A stretch of 64,000 bases of DNA from DATDEW01 sp046590205 (GCA_046590205.1 JBKJTT010000079.1:13327-77326), one strand, 5' to 3'. Counted from the first letter of the stretch, positions 17,769 to 27,372 are shown. Translations and numbers: made by a program. Notes: generated from the letters alone by a model not told the origin.

Positions 17769-19328
17769 TTACCTGTTGGTAATAATAAACTCCACTCTAC
17801 GGTTTTCGGCTCTGCCGTCTTCGGTATCGTTCGACGAGACCGGCATTGACTCGCCATATCCTTTTGCTATTAAGCGAGAGCGGTCAACGCCATTGCGGAC
17901 GAGGTAGTCAACCACAGAGTTTGCACGGCGGGTTGATAGATCCATGTTGTACTTATCGTCAGCAGTGTTATCAGTATGTCCGGCGATCTCTACCTGATAG
18001 TTCGCATTTGCCTTCAAGAACTTTGCAACACGCTGAAGTTCAGGAAGTGATGACTTCTGAAGCTCTGCTTTATCGGTCTCAAAGAAGACAAGTAGGCGAA
18101 CCTTGTTCTGGCTCTTATCAAGATAAATATCACGGATACCTTTTATCAAGCGACCATACTCATCGAGTTCGATGTAGCTTGTCGAGAAGAGGTAGCCGTC
18201 CTTTTCGGCAGTGATAGAATATCTACCCGGTGTTTCGAGAAGTACACCATATTTTCCATTGCTGCCTGTTGTTTCTGTCTTGACAACTTCATTGGTTGCT
18301 AGGTCTATGACAGTTATCTCAGCATCATCTATCGGCTCATTTGTCTTGCGGTCCCTTACTGTACCCTCGAAGTTCATCTCGTCTGTTTTCTTCGGCGTGT
18401 TATCAACAACTTTTCCTTCCTCACGGTAAAGTCCCCATGGGAATTTCAAGCCAAGCGAGAGCTGTGCATACCATAGCTTTGGTGTGGTAGCTCCGTCTGC
18501 GCTAAAGCTTGCCGTGCCGGTATTGCCACCACCAATCTGCGGATCTTGAGGAAGGGTATAGGTGTCTTCGTAGAGATCTGTGAGTGGTATCGAGATCATC
18601 AATTCCGGAGTGAGCATCCAGCCATTTGATCCGATCGGGATGAATGTACCTACGCCGACCTTTGGTCCGAGATACATGCTCTTATAAAGATCGGTTGCTT
18701 CTCTTTCAGGCACTGCGAGTGAAGTAAAACCTGATTGTGTTGTGAACTGCGTACCATCCCAATTGAGATATTGACAATCATTTTCTGAACTAAGTATCGC
18801 CTGTGCAAGAAAGATGCTATTGCTTGACATACCCATGACGCCAAGCCCTGCAAAGCCATACCATGTTTCGGGGTCAAACTGGTAGCGGAGGAGAATATCA
18901 CCGCCGAAAAACCCGAAATGCTGTTCGATAGTGTTTTCGAACTCTGCATTAGCAGGATTTCCGCCATTAACGTCTGCACAAAGTGCGCTGAATTGCTCTT
19001 TGTTGGTTAGGTTGTGGATGCTATAATGCACTTTGCCCATGAGATTCCAGTTGCGGGCAAGGTTAAGATCAATTGTACCGCCGAAGCTGAAACCGATACC
19101 ATCGCCAGGATTCTCGAAAGCAAGAGATTGTGATGTTAGACTTGTTGCGCCTAGTGTGTAATAGGGATAGAGATACTGCATAGTGAAGTTATTCGCTCCT
19201 GATAGCCAGTTGTACTGGACGCCGAGTTCGAGACCGAAATAGTTGCGGTCGCCGGCTGGCACGTAGTATTGGCTACGGGCTGCTTGGCTTGCGAGTAGAA
19301 TGAATAGTAAGAGTATTAAGCGTTTCAT
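17769..19328 (-). CDS. OmpA-family outer-membrane protein with carboxypeptidase-regulatory-like domain
   Basis: Product of 519 residues with a signal peptide (MKRLILLLFILLASQAARS). Residues about 25-300 look like an outer-membrane barrel or surface domain. Residues about 315-395 form a CarboxypepD_reg-like beta-sandwich (FEGTVRDRKTNEPIDDAEITV...GKYGVLLETPGRYSI). The C-terminal 120 residues are an OmpA peptidoglycan-binding domain with GHTDN, LSTRRA, KGYGES and NRRVEF. Inferred to tie the outer membrane to the cell wall. It lies downstream of a -7 element at 19355-19362. Confidence 0.88.
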   Translation of the reverse strand: MKRLILLLFILLASQAARSQYYVPAGDRNYFGLELGVQYNWLSGANNFTMQYLYPYYTLGATSLTSQSLAFENPGDGIGFSFGGTIDLNLARNWNLMGKVHYSIHNLTNKEQFSALCADVNGGNPANAEFENTIEQHFGFFGGDILLRYQFDPETWYGFAGLGVMGMSSNSIFLAQAILSSENDCQYLNWDGTQFTTQSGFTSLAVPEREATDLYKSMYLGPKVGVGTFIPIGSNGWMLTPELMISIPLTDLYEDTYTLPQDPQIGGGNTGTASFSADGATTPKLWYAQLSLGLKFPWGLYREEGKVVDNTPKKTDEMNFEGTVRDRKTNEPIDDAEITVIDLATNEVVKTETTGSNGKYGVLLETPGRYSITAEKDGYLFSTSYIELDEYGRLIKGIRDIYLDKSQNKVRLLVFFETDKAELQKSSLPELQRVAKFLKANANYQVEIAGHTDNTADDKYNMDLSTRRANSVVDYLVRNGVDRSRLIAKGYGESMPVSSNDTEDGRAENRRVEFIITNR

Positions 19329-19354
19329 GTAAAGTTATGTTTAATGTAATCGGG

Positions 19355-19362
19355 CAAAAATA
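19355..19362 (-). promoter_or_regulatory. Bacteroidota-type -7 element for the OmpA-family gene
   Basis: Minus-strand TATTTTTG fits TAnnTTTG and lies 26 nt upstream of the ATG at 19328. No clear -33 TTG is present at the usual distance. Confidence 0.45.
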
Positions 19363-19432
19363 CGACAAAATAGGGCAGGGGACGCAGAAGGAACCTCGAT
19401 CGGGAAAATTATGTATTTAACCACCCAATATT

Positions 19433-19504
19433 GGCGCGTTCGTCTAGCGGCTAGGACACTGCCCTCTCAAGGCGGCGACACGGGTTCGATTCCCGTACGC
19501 GCTA
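19433..19504 (+). tRNA. tRNA-Glu (CTC anticodon)
   Basis: A 72-nt cloverleaf: acceptor GGCGCGT pairs with ACGCGCT (G1-U72 wobble), the D-arm is GTCTAGCGGCTAGGAC, the anticodon arm is CTGCC-CTCTCAA-GGCGG giving anticodon CTC (codon GAG), and the T-arm is CGGG-TTCGATT-CCCG. The TCGTCTAG start and GGACAC are typical of tRNA-Glu. No CCA is encoded. Confidence 0.88.
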
Positions 19505-19948
19505 CACTTCATCAAAGATCCTCTGCCCGAAACGGTACGAGAATCTTTCTGTTTCCAGCCCACCCTTTTCTAATAACTGGTCTGTAACTCATTGATTTGC
19601 AAGTGAAGTAAGTGTGCACCACCTCGGGGATCGGGTTTCGTAGGTGCTGTAAATTTACACATTTGAAATCTGGTTGTATGGGGGTGCAGTGGTATGGACG
19701 TATGGTTTTGGGGTTTGTCATTCCGAACGGAGTGAGGAATCTGGAAATAGAAGAATCTATCAGAAAAAGGGAAATGCCAAAACTTCGGGCTACAAAAATA
19801 ACACATGAAACCTCGTTTTGCAAGATGCTCAAAAAAGATTGTCTCTATCCCGTTGAAAACAAACTAGATAATCTTTGGGAAATTCAATTGTTGACGTTTC
19901 CAGCCCATTTTTGCCATTTCCGATAGGCACCTACGTGGGTATATAGAT
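19505..19948. repeat. 444-bp gap with dispersed-repeat-like sequence and flanking 12-bp direct repeats
   Basis: No credible gene. Exact 12-bp direct repeats GTTTCCAGCCCA lie at 19551-19562 and 19896-19907. Between them is a perfect 12-bp palindrome TGTAAATTTACA at 19648-19659. Also between them, at 19717-19742, is a TCATTCCGAACGGAGTGAGGAATCT-type segment (split here: TCATTCCGAACGG then AGTGAGGAATCT), which resembles a repeat scattered through many bacterial genomes. The open frame 19612-19926 reads through this repeat and is not counted as a gene. Confidence 0.5.
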
Positions 19949-20842
19949 TTACTTTGCTTGTCTCTGGGCTGCTGTAACTGTATTGCGTAGCACCATCGCA
20001 ATTGTCATCGGTCCTACACCGCCGGGGACGGGAGTGATAGCGCTTGCTTTTTCTTTGACGGAGTTGAAATCAACATCGCCTGTTAAGCGATATCCGCTTT
20101 TCTTTGTGCTGTCGGGAATACTATTCATTCCGACGTCTATGACGACGACACCTTCACTAACCATGTCGCCTGTAACGGCATTCGGTACGCCCATCGCTGT
20201 GATGAGAATATCTGCTTCTCGTGTAAATTCAGAAAGGCGAGAACCTGCTCCGGTATGCGCAAGCGTTACAACTGCATTTGCACCTTTTGCTTTTTGGATG
20301 AGAAGTGATGCCATCGGTTTACCAACAATATTCGAGCGACCGACAACGACAACGTGTTTGCCTGATGGATCTATATTCTCGCGTATCATAAGTTCGATGA
20401 TACCTGCCGGAGTGCAAGGCGCAAAATACTCACCTCGCCCGATAGAAAGCCGACCGACATTAATAGGATGGAAGCCGTCAATATCTTTATGCGGTGCTAT
20501 TGCCTCGACAACTTTTTCTTCGGAGATATGAGAGGGAAGCGGAAGCTGGCAGAGAATTGCATGAGTGAGTTTGTCTTCGTTAAGTCGTGCAACGGTATCA
20601 AGAATTTCCGATTCGCTTACGTCGGGGTTAAAACGAAGTGTCTGATGAGAAAAACCTGATTCTTCTGATGCAATACCTTTATTGCGAACATAGACCTGAC
20701 TTGCAGGATTTTCACCAACTAATAGGAACACGATGCGCGGCTTGGTACCTGTGCGCGCCAAGAACTTCGCAGCTTCGATCTTCACTTCAGCGCGAAGATC
20801 AGCCGCATGTTTCTTTCCGTCAATAATCCGTGCTTCAGCCAT
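19949..20842 (-). CDS. folD: Bifunctional methylenetetrahydrofolate dehydrogenase/cyclohydrolase
   Basis: Interconverts 5,10-methylene-, methenyl- and 10-formyl-tetrahydrofolate for purine, Met-tRNA formylation and C1 metabolism. The 297-residue product has the usual FolD motifs: VGENPASQVYVRNK (with the Tyr/Lys catalytic pair), LCQLPLPSHI, DKDIDGFHP-like PHKDIDGFHPINVGRL, VVVGRSNIVGKPMASLL and the C-terminal TPVPGGVGPMTIAML-like block. Last gene of the seven-gene minus-strand cluster that begins at 27372, 5 bp after the phosphoesterase gene. Confidence 0.95.
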   Translation of the reverse strand: MAEARIIDGKKHAADLRAEVKIEAAKFLARTGTKPRIVFLLVGENPASQVYVRNKGIASEESGFSHQTLRFNPDVSESEILDTVARLNEDKLTHAILCQLPLPSHISEEKVVEAIAPHKDIDGFHPINVGRLSIGRGEYFAPCTPAGIIELMIRENIDPSGKHVVVVGRSNIVGKPMASLLIQKAKGANAVVTLAHTGAGSRLSEFTREADILITAMGVPNAVTGDMVSEGVVVIDVGMNSIPDSTKKSGYRLTGDVDFNSVKEKASAITPVPGGVGPMTIAMVLRNTVTAAQRQAK

Positions 20843-20847
20843 TCGTG

Positions 20848-21678
20848 TTAAATAGTGCGTTCGTCAGAAAATTCTCGTTTCGTTGGGAATTCAGGATAGA
20901 GTATTCGCTCGATAGAAGTTGCAAGTCCGGTTTCAGTATCAACACCGACAACAACGGCTGATATCTTCACTTCATCGGATGCAAGTTCGTACTTATGTGG
21001 CGTAGCAAGCATAAAACGCTTTATTGCAATATCAGAACGAAGCCCGACACAGCTATCATAAGGACCGGACATACCGACATCAGTGATATATGCAGTCCCG
21101 CCGGGAAGGATACGTTCGTCTGCAGTCTGTACGTGTGTATGTGTCCCGACAACAGCACACACCTGACCATCCAAGTACCGACTCAATGCCTGCTTCTCTG
21201 CGCTTGCTTCGGCGTGAACATCAACAAAAATGATATTTGTTTCCGTACGCAGTTTTTCGATTGCGCGGTCACATGCTTTAAAAGGACAATCAATTGCAGG
21301 CAGAAATGTTCGACCTTGTACATTGATGACACCAATTTTTACGCCCGCTGCTTCAAAGATACCACTTCCGAATCCGCCGTTCTCGCGAGGGTAGTTGATA
21401 GGGCGGAGGATCCTGCGTTCTTCCCATAGCAGTGGTTTTGCTTCCCACCTGTCCCATACATGGTTGCCGGTCGTTATCATCCCGACACCTGCATCGAAAA
21501 GCTCACGGGCATGTTTTTTATTGAGCGACTTGCCGTCGTGGATATTTTCGCCGTTGGCTATAACTGCATCTATCTTATGCTTCTCGACAAGCCCTTTGGT
21601 GAGCTTTGTCACCATAGCAAGTCCGTTCGTGCCGACGATATCGCCTATAAATAATATGTTGATTGTTTTGCTCATCAA
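20848..21678 (-). CDS. YmdB-family metallophosphoesterase (TIGR00282)
   Basis: Product of 276 residues matching the YmdB/TIGR00282 family: ILFIGDIVGTNG at the N-terminus supplies metal-binding Asp, then IANGENIHDGKSL, MITTGNHVWDRWEA, VDVHAEASAEKQA and VVGTHTHVQTADERILPGGTAYITDVGMSGPYDS. These residues form the di-metal phosphodiesterase site; relatives hydrolyse 2',3'-cyclic AMP in vitro and affect biofilm and RNA turnover. A second Met one codon in (21675) is an equally good start. Within the folD-side end of the minus-strand cluster. Confidence 0.92.
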   Translation of the reverse strand: MMSKTINILFIGDIVGTNGLAMVTKLTKGLVEKHKIDAVIANGENIHDGKSLNKKHARELFDAGVGMITTGNHVWDRWEAKPLLWEERRILRPINYPRENGGFGSGIFEAAGVKIGVINVQGRTFLPAIDCPFKACDRAIEKLRTETNIIFVDVHAEASAEKQALSRYLDGQVCAVVGTHTHVQTADERILPGGTAYITDVGMSGPYDSCVGLRSDIAIKRFMLATPHKYELASDEVKISAVVVGVDTETGLATSIERILYPEFPTKREFSDERTI

Positions 21679-21686
21679 GAGATTCT

Positions 21687-23144
21687 TTAACCCGCAATAA
21701 AGAGTTTTCTTTCCCTGTCTTTTTTGAGTTCACCCGCAACTGCCGCGAATGAAGGTAGTTTTTTTGCTAAAAGCTTTTGATAGAGAGCGTCTCGTGTTTC
21801 ATTGGAGAATTCATCCTCAACGAACCTCGTCGAGAACTTTCCGCTACGGAATGTTTTGTTTTCCATCACAAAATGCGCGAACGGGATGCTTGTCGAAACA
21901 CCAACAATACGCATCTCCTCAAGTGCTCGCTTCATGCGAAGGATCGCTTTCTCTCTATCACTATCCCAAACGATAAGTTTTGATAGCAAAGAATCATAAA
22001 ATCCTGATACTTCAAGCCCGGGGAATAATGCGCTGTCATTACGGACGAATGCTCCGCCCGGATGACGAACATAAGAAACTGTTCCTAAGCTCGGGAGGAA
22101 GTCATTCCACACATCTTCGGCTTGTATGCGTACTTCAATAGAATGCCCTCTAAAGAGAATATCTTTTTGTGAGAAGGGAAGTTTCTTTCCTTCAGCGATC
22201 TGGAATTGCTCTCTGACGAGGTCTAATCCTGTTACATATTCGGTGACAGGATGCTCGACCTGAAGACGTGTATTGACCTCAAGAAAATAGTACTTGCCAT
22301 TCTCATCGACGAGAAACTCAACCGTGCCCGCTCCTTCGTACTTCGCTTCTTTGACAAGTGAGATTGCCGCTTCGCCCATCTCTTTACGCATCTTCTCATC
22401 TAATATCACCGACGGTGATTCTTCGATGAGCTTCTGATGGCGTCGTTGAATAGAGCACTCGCGTTCGCCAAGATGAACAGCATTGCCTTTGGAATCCGAG
22501 AGAACCTGAAACTCGATGTGTCGCGGAGAAGAAATATATTTCTCAACATAGACTCTGTCATCGCCGAACGAACTCAACGCTTCGCCTTTTGCGCGAGCGA
22601 GAGATTCTTCAATCATATCTTCACTCTCAACGACACGCATACCTTTTCCGCCGCCGCCTGCGGCAGCTTTCAGGAGAACAGGATAACCAACCTTCTTCGC
22701 GACTTCGCGTGCTTCGTTCGCATCTTTGAGCGCAACCGTTGTTCCGCCCGGAGTTGGTACGCCAAGTTTTCCGGCAAGGATACGAGCTTTTGTTTTATCA
22801 CCGAGCAGGTCAATCGCTTCTGGTGATGGACCAATAAACTTGATACCCGCCTTTGTTACTTCTTCGCTAAAGTGTGCATTCTCGGAGAGGAAGCCGTAGC
22901 CCGGATGAATAGCATCAACCTTTGCTTTCTTTGCGATAGCAAGAACCTGTTCAATATCAAGGTACGATTCTTTTGGGAGATTTCCTTTGAGTGAGTAACG
23001 CTCATCTGCTTCTATCGCGAAGAGGGCATTGGCATCATGTGGCGAATGGATAGCAACAGCTTGATAGCCGCATTCATGAGCGGAGCGTACAACGCGCCGC
23101 GCTATTTCTGACCTATTTGCAATGAGTATTTTTTTGAAAGCCAT
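21687..23144 (-). CDS. accC: Biotin carboxylase subunit of an acyl-CoA (acetyl/propionyl-CoA) carboxylase
   Basis: Carboxylates biotin using ATP and bicarbonate. The 485-residue product has the biotin carboxylase N-domain (ILIANRSEIARRV), the Gly-rich ATP loop AAAGGGGKGMRVV, EKYISSPRHIEFQVL, ERECSIQRRHQKLIEE and VNTRLQVEHPVTE. It lacks a fused biotinyl domain and resembles the A subunits of propionyl/methylcrotonyl-CoA carboxylases as much as AccC. The beta subunit at 33086-34747 is a plausible partner; no carrier protein is seen in the window. Start ATG overlaps the mutS2 stop by one base. Confidence 0.88.
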   Translation of the reverse strand: MAFKKILIANRSEIARRVVRSAHECGYQAVAIHSPHDANALFAIEADERYSLKGNLPKESYLDIEQVLAIAKKAKVDAIHPGYGFLSENAHFSEEVTKAGIKFIGPSPEAIDLLGDKTKARILAGKLGVPTPGGTTVALKDANEAREVAKKVGYPVLLKAAAGGGGKGMRVVESEDMIEESLARAKGEALSSFGDDRVYVEKYISSPRHIEFQVLSDSKGNAVHLGERECSIQRRHQKLIEESPSVILDEKMRKEMGEAAISLVKEAKYEGAGTVEFLVDENGKYYFLEVNTRLQVEHPVTEYVTGLDLVREQFQIAEGKKLPFSQKDILFRGHSIEVRIQAEDVWNDFLPSLGTVSYVRHPGGAFVRNDSALFPGLEVSGFYDSLLSKLIVWDSDREKAILRMKRALEEMRIVGVSTSIPFAHFVMENKTFRSGKFSTRFVEDEFSNETRDALYQKLLAKKLPSFAAVAGELKKDRERKLFIAG

Positions 23145-25651
23145 TAATTAATTTCTACTACCGTTACTCCTGCTCCGCCTTCATTTGGTTCGCCGTATCT
23201 GAACGACTTCACAAGCGGATGTGCTTTGAGTGATTGCTGAATCTTCTTGCCAAGTGCGCCTGTGCCCATACCGTGGATAATTTCAACTTTATCTACGCTG
23301 TGTGATGCGGCATCAGAGAGAAATTTCTCGACCTTTAACACTCCTTCATCGCCGTAAAGTCCGCGCAAGTCAATACGCGGCGAAAATTGTTCGTCGAAGT
23401 AGGTGGATGTCCGCATAGTGCTACGCGTTTCTTTGCGCGCCTCGGCATTAGATATGCGCTGAAGTTTATCTGTCTTCATCCGCATGGTCATCGAGCCGAA
23501 TATAACTTCTGCATCATTGCCTTTGAGCGAGAGTACATCGCCAACCTGCCCGGGATTTGAAAGCAGCCGAACTTTAGAACCGACTTCTATCGGCAGTTCA
23601 TTCTCAACTTCTTCTTTGTTTGTTGCCTCGTAATGCACTGATACTACCGCCTGAAGCTCTTTGAGTTCTTCTTTCTGCTTTGCGCGTAGCTGTGCAAGCT
23701 TCGGAGCTTTCTCTTCTTTAATAGGTGCTTTCTCTATCTCTGCCGCCTCGCGAGCTTCGCGTATTGTACGCTCGACGTAGGTATTGACATTTGAGAGAAG
23801 TGCATCCGCTTCTTTCGATGCTTTTGCCAGAATATCTTTGCGTTGCAAGGTTACTTCATCATGCAAACGTTCATACTCCATTCGCTCAACTCTGGCTTTG
23901 CCAAGTTCACGCTCTGATTCTGCTTTCTTCGCCGCAACTTCTTGCTCTTTCCTATTGAGCGATTCGATGAGTTCGTCGAGACGTGTTGTCTTTGCACCCG
24001 CCAATACTCGTGCGCGAGAGATGATCTTCTTCGACATCTCATATCGCTCTGCAATATCAAAGGCATGAGATGAGCCGGGGATATTCAAACGGAAGCGATA
24101 CGTTGGACGAAGGTCTTCTTCGTTGAACTCCATCGAGCCATTGACTGTGCCTTCAGTTGTTTCTGCAAACGCAGCGAGGCGACCGTAGTGCGTTGTCGAG
24201 ATTGTAAACCCACCTTGATTTGTCAGATGCTCTAAGATGCTTTCTGCAAGTGCGCCACCTTCTTCGGGGGCAGTACCGCTGCCTATTTCGTCAAGGAGTG
24301 TAAGGGTATGCTCGTCCGAACGCTCAATAATATCTTTGAGCGTCTTGACATGCGAACTGAACGTGCTCAAGTCATCAGCGATAGACTGTGCATCGCCTAT
24401 ATCAACTGCTAGTGAATCAAACGTAGGTACAATCGAATCCGGAGCAGCAGGAATCGGCAATCCGGATAGTGCCATGAGCGATAGCAAGCCCGTTGATTTT
24501 AAGAGCACTGTTTTACCGCCGGCATTGGGTCCTGTAAGGACAAGCGTGCGGTTCTTTTTGCTCATTGTCAGATCAAAGGGAACAGTATTCTTTTCACCAA
24601 GACGCTCAATAAGAAACGGATGTCGTGCGCCGCGCAAGATGAACTGACGGTCATCCACCTTTGGAAAACTTTTTACGTTCGGCGAGTAACAGCTATTCCG
24701 CATCCCATAGCGAGTCTTCGAATTGACGGCTTCGAGATGACTTACTGCTTTTAATGAGAAGCGAATTGCAGGCACAGAGTCGCGCATCCTCTCCGTGAGT
24801 TTACGAAGTATTTGGTCGATCTCTCGCATCTCGGCGAACTCCAACGAGCGGAGCTCATTGTTGAGGTCGTTCGTCTCTTGTGGTTCGATGTAGATAGTCT
24901 GACCTGTCTGCGAAACAGAATGTATCATTCCGCTTACGTGACGTTTATGCTCTGACTTTACAGGCACGACAAAACGTCCGTCGCGTTGAGTAACAAGGTC
25001 TTCTTGTAAGTAATCTTCCGCACTGTATTGTTTGACGAGTGCATTCAGCTTCGAGCGGAGACGCTCTGCTGTAGAAATGATCTCTCGGCGGATGGAACGA
25101 AGCTCTGCGCTTGCAGAGTCTTTAATGTTTCCAACTTCATCAAAGACAGAATCAAGCGCAAGCTCGATAATCTTATCTTCAAAAAGGTGGATCGCTGTCT
25201 TCCAAAGTGTCGGTGCGTCTTTTGTTCGTCTTGCAAAGAACTCGCGGATGGAGCGCATCATGCGAATTGACTCAAGAAGCGGGAGACCATCGTCTTGATA
25301 GATCGTGCTTCCTTCTATTTCTATCTTATGGAGTGTCTCACGAATATCATGAAGACCGCCGAAGCTCGGCGTTTCACCTGCACCGAGAAATATCCGAAGC
25401 TCATCTATCTCTGCAAGGGAAGTGAGTATATCTTCAAGTTTTTGCTTCGGGATGAGTTCATCGGTTACTGCTTGTTTGCCAAGCAGACTATATCCGAACT
25501 TGAGATGACTTGTGACGATCTCTGCAAACTCTAACTTCTCTGCCGCTTTGCGGAAAGTATGAGGTATCTTGTCGTAGAATGACCGCTTTGCAGCATCATC
25601 CCAGACAAAATGAATGTCGTCATCGAATTCTTGGTTGCTCAACGTTGGCAT
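23144..25651 (-). CDS. mutS2: MutS2 family protein (Smr nuclease domain)
   Basis: Product of 835 residues. MutS-type core and ATPase: Walker A TGPNAGGKTVLLK near residue 375, Walker B LTLLDEIGSGTAPEEGG, STTHYGRLAAF. A long charged coiled coil follows (about 545-660), then a KOW-like region (VGSKVRLLSNPGQVG), then a C-terminal Smr domain with DLRGLYGDEG and HGMGTGALGKKI. The family was first tied to recombination suppression and, in Bacillus, to rescue of collided ribosomes. In many homologues the Smr motif is HGKGTGALR; here Met replaces Lys. Overlaps neighbours on both sides by one base. Confidence 0.93.
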   Translation of the reverse strand: MPTLSNQEFDDDIHFVWDDAAKRSFYDKIPHTFRKAAEKLEFAEIVTSHLKFGYSLLGKQAVTDELIPKQKLEDILTSLAEIDELRIFLGAGETPSFGGLHDIRETLHKIEIEGSTIYQDDGLPLLESIRMMRSIREFFARRTKDAPTLWKTAIHLFEDKIIELALDSVFDEVGNIKDSASAELRSIRREIISTAERLRSKLNALVKQYSAEDYLQEDLVTQRDGRFVVPVKSEHKRHVSGMIHSVSQTGQTIYIEPQETNDLNNELRSLEFAEMREIDQILRKLTERMRDSVPAIRFSLKAVSHLEAVNSKTRYGMRNSCYSPNVKSFPKVDDRQFILRGARHPFLIERLGEKNTVPFDLTMSKKNRTLVLTGPNAGGKTVLLKSTGLLSLMALSGLPIPAAPDSIVPTFDSLAVDIGDAQSIADDLSTFSSHVKTLKDIIERSDEHTLTLLDEIGSGTAPEEGGALAESILEHLTNQGGFTISTTHYGRLAAFAETTEGTVNGSMEFNEEDLRPTYRFRLNIPGSSHAFDIAERYEMSKKIISRARVLAGAKTTRLDELIESLNRKEQEVAAKKAESERELGKARVERMEYERLHDEVTLQRKDILAKASKEADALLSNVNTYVERTIREAREAAEIEKAPIKEEKAPKLAQLRAKQKEELKELQAVVSVHYEATNKEEVENELPIEVGSKVRLLSNPGQVGDVLSLKGNDAEVIFGSMTMRMKTDKLQRISNAEARKETRSTMRTSTYFDEQFSPRIDLRGLYGDEGVLKVEKFLSDAASHSVDKVEIIHGMGTGALGKKIQQSLKAHPLVKSFRYGEPNEGGAGVTVVEIN

Positions 25652-26184
25652 TACTTAATCGGAGGAGGTTCACTTGTATCAATAGGCAGCATTTCATCAA
25701 ACATATCACTCTCTTCGAGTTGCGAAAGCAACGGACGAAGTTGAGATGCGATGAGTGCCGTTGTGCGTATGGTGAACGGATAGACTATTGTCGATTGAAC
25801 CTCTTGCGTAGCAGGGAAGCCAAAGATCCTTGCAAACGAGAAGATAAGTCCGAGAATAAGAGTCATACGAAGAAATCCGAATGCTGCACCGAGGATGTTG
25901 TTCGCTCCAGCAAATAATCCTTGCTTTGGTTTTATCTTCCGCTCAATAAATGAGCCAATAAAATATACAATGAAGAATAAAATAAAAAAGCCAACGATAG
26001 GATGAATGTACTTAGCGCCGATGCCAAGTGCTTTGCCAAATGGCGTTCCGAAGAGGGTAGCGATGACAATCGCTCCGACGAGCGTTACGAATCCCATCAA
26101 AATACCTGATGCTCCTTTTTTCCAGCCGCGCCATGTGGCGAAGAGGATAAGTGCGCCTACTACGATGTCAATTCCAATACCCAT
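25651..26184 (-). CDS. CvpA-family membrane protein
   Basis: Product of 177 residues with four predicted hydrophobic helices and the CvpA pattern: IDIVVGALILFATWRGWKKG near the start, then FGTPFGKALG, a helix ending GSFIERKIK, and NNILGAAFGFLRMTL. Homologues are linked to colicin V production and to envelope stress, with unclear mechanism. CvpA and MutS2 are neighbours in many genomes. Lies 1 bp after yqeY and overlaps mutS2 by one base. Confidence 0.85.
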   Translation of the reverse strand: MGIGIDIVVGALILFATWRGWKKGASGILMGFVTLVGAIVIATLFGTPFGKALGIGAKYIHPIVGFFILFFIVYFIGSFIERKIKPKQGLFAGANNILGAAFGFLRMTLILGLIFSFARIFGFPATQEVQSTIVYPFTIRTTALIASQLRPLLSQLEESDMFDEMLPIDTSEPPPIK

Positions 26185-26185
26185 A

Positions 26186-26638
26186 TTAGAGCGAAGAAAG
26201 TTTTGCTTTTACGATTTCCTGTACGATCTTACCGTCAGCTTTTCCCTTGAGTTCTTTCATCAAGACAGGGATGACCTTGTTTGTATCCTGTGGTCCGGCA
26301 GCACCGACTTCAGCGATAACTTCGATTACTCGCTTCTCGATCTCTTCAGAGCTCATCTGCTGGGGAAGATAACTTGCAATGACATCAAGTTCTTCTTTTT
26401 CCTTTTGCGCTAGCTCGGGTCGGTTGTTGTTTGCAAATAGCTCCATCGCTTCCTTACGCTTCTTTGAAGCGGTATGGAGTATCTTCATGACGTCTTCGTC
26501 AGTCAGTTCTTTACCTGAACCACTTTTTTCAAATTCGAGGATACCAGCACGAAGCGAGCGCAATACGTCAAGTTTTGATTTTTCGCCGGATTTCATTGCC
26601 GCTGTAAGGTCGGCAGTAATTGTATCTTTTAGTGTCAT
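26186..26638 (-). CDS. yqeY: GatB/YqeY domain-containing protein
   Basis: Product of 150 residues, the normal length for YqeY. It has the start TAAMKSGEKSKLDVLRSLRA, DEDVMKILHTASKKRKEA, ELDVIASYLPQQMSSEEI and the terminal GKADGKIVQEIVKAKL, which corresponds to the C-terminal tRNA-binding helical domain of GatB. The role of free-standing YqeY is not settled; a link to tRNA or translation is assumed. Confidence 0.92.
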   Translation of the reverse strand: MTLKDTITADLTAAMKSGEKSKLDVLRSLRAGILEFEKSGSGKELTDEDVMKILHTASKKRKEAMELFANNNRPELAQKEKEELDVIASYLPQQMSSEEIEKRVIEVIAEVGAAGPQDTNKVIPVLMKELKGKADGKIVQEIVKAKLSSL

Positions 26639-26697
26639 GATCTATAAAATGTTGAGAGACTATAACAGGAATCCCTATGCAGAAGTCACCACTGTTT

Positions 26698-27372
26698 TTA
26701 CATCCCGTTTGGTATCCTTATGACAGCTCCACTCACAGCTTTTCCTTCATCACTTGATAGGTAGAAGCATAGTGAAGCAATGTCAGACGGCTCTGTCCAC
26801 TTTGGGATGTCTTCGGGTGCGCCCCATTCTTCGTTGGCTTTGGTGTGAATGACCGTTGGCACAAGACAGTTCGTATTTACGCCATATTCTTTTGTCTCAA
26901 GTGCAAGTGTTTGTGTCATTGCTATGACTGCCGCTTTTGCCGCAACGTATATAGCTCGTTTCGGCTCGGGCTTCAATGCTGTTTCTGCACCAATGGTAAT
27001 GATACTTCCTGAATTATTTGCCCTCATCATTTTCGCTGCATATTTTGTGCATAGAAAAAGAGAAGTGACGTTAATATCCATCATGAAGCGGAAATCGTCC
27101 ATCGTTACTTCATCAAGTGGAGCAGATGGTTTGAGTCCGCCAATAGTTGCGACGAGTGTACGAGGTGTGCCAAATTCACTTGCCGCATGAGAGAATGCTT
27201 TTTCAACTGACGACTCACTGACGCTATCTATTTTGAAGAAAAGAAAGCGTTCATGCTTGAAGTTATCGTCAAATGCGTCAAACCCTGCGACTGACCAACC
27301 ACGATCAAGAAAATACGAGCGGATGGTACGACCGAGTCCACCTGAAGAGCCAGTAAGATAGAGTACATTCAT
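26698..27372 (-). CDS. Short-chain dehydrogenase/reductase
   Basis: Product of 224 residues with the classical SDR layout: N-terminal cofactor loop TGSSGGLGRTI, an NNAG-equivalent (ATIGGLKP), Ser in IITIGAETA, and the YVAAKAAV segment with Tyr and Lys four apart. The catalytic Ser position reads Gly-Ala-Glu-Thr, so the triad is atypical and the reaction uncertain. It is the first gene of the minus-strand cluster and has 59 bp to yqeY. The N-terminal sequence of the DAFDD type after the second strand may favour NAD over NADP. Confidence 0.85.
   Translation of the reverse strand: MNVLYLTGSSGGLGRTIRSYFLDRGWSVAGFDAFDDNFKHERFLFFKIDSVSESSVEKAFSHAASEFGTPRTLVATIGGLKPSAPLDEVTMDDFRFMMDINVTSLFLCTKYAAKMMRANNSGSIITIGAETALKPEPKRAIYVAAKAAVIAMTQTLALETKEYGVNTNCLVPTVIHTKANEEWGAPEDIPKWTEPSDIASLCFYLSSDEGKAVSGAVIRIPNGM

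Noticed and set aside
19612..19926. 104-residue open frame after tRNA-Glu
   Set aside because: It reads through the ATTCCGAACGGAGTGAGG-type repeat (VIPNGVRNLEIEE), a known source of false proteins, and has no domain or start context.
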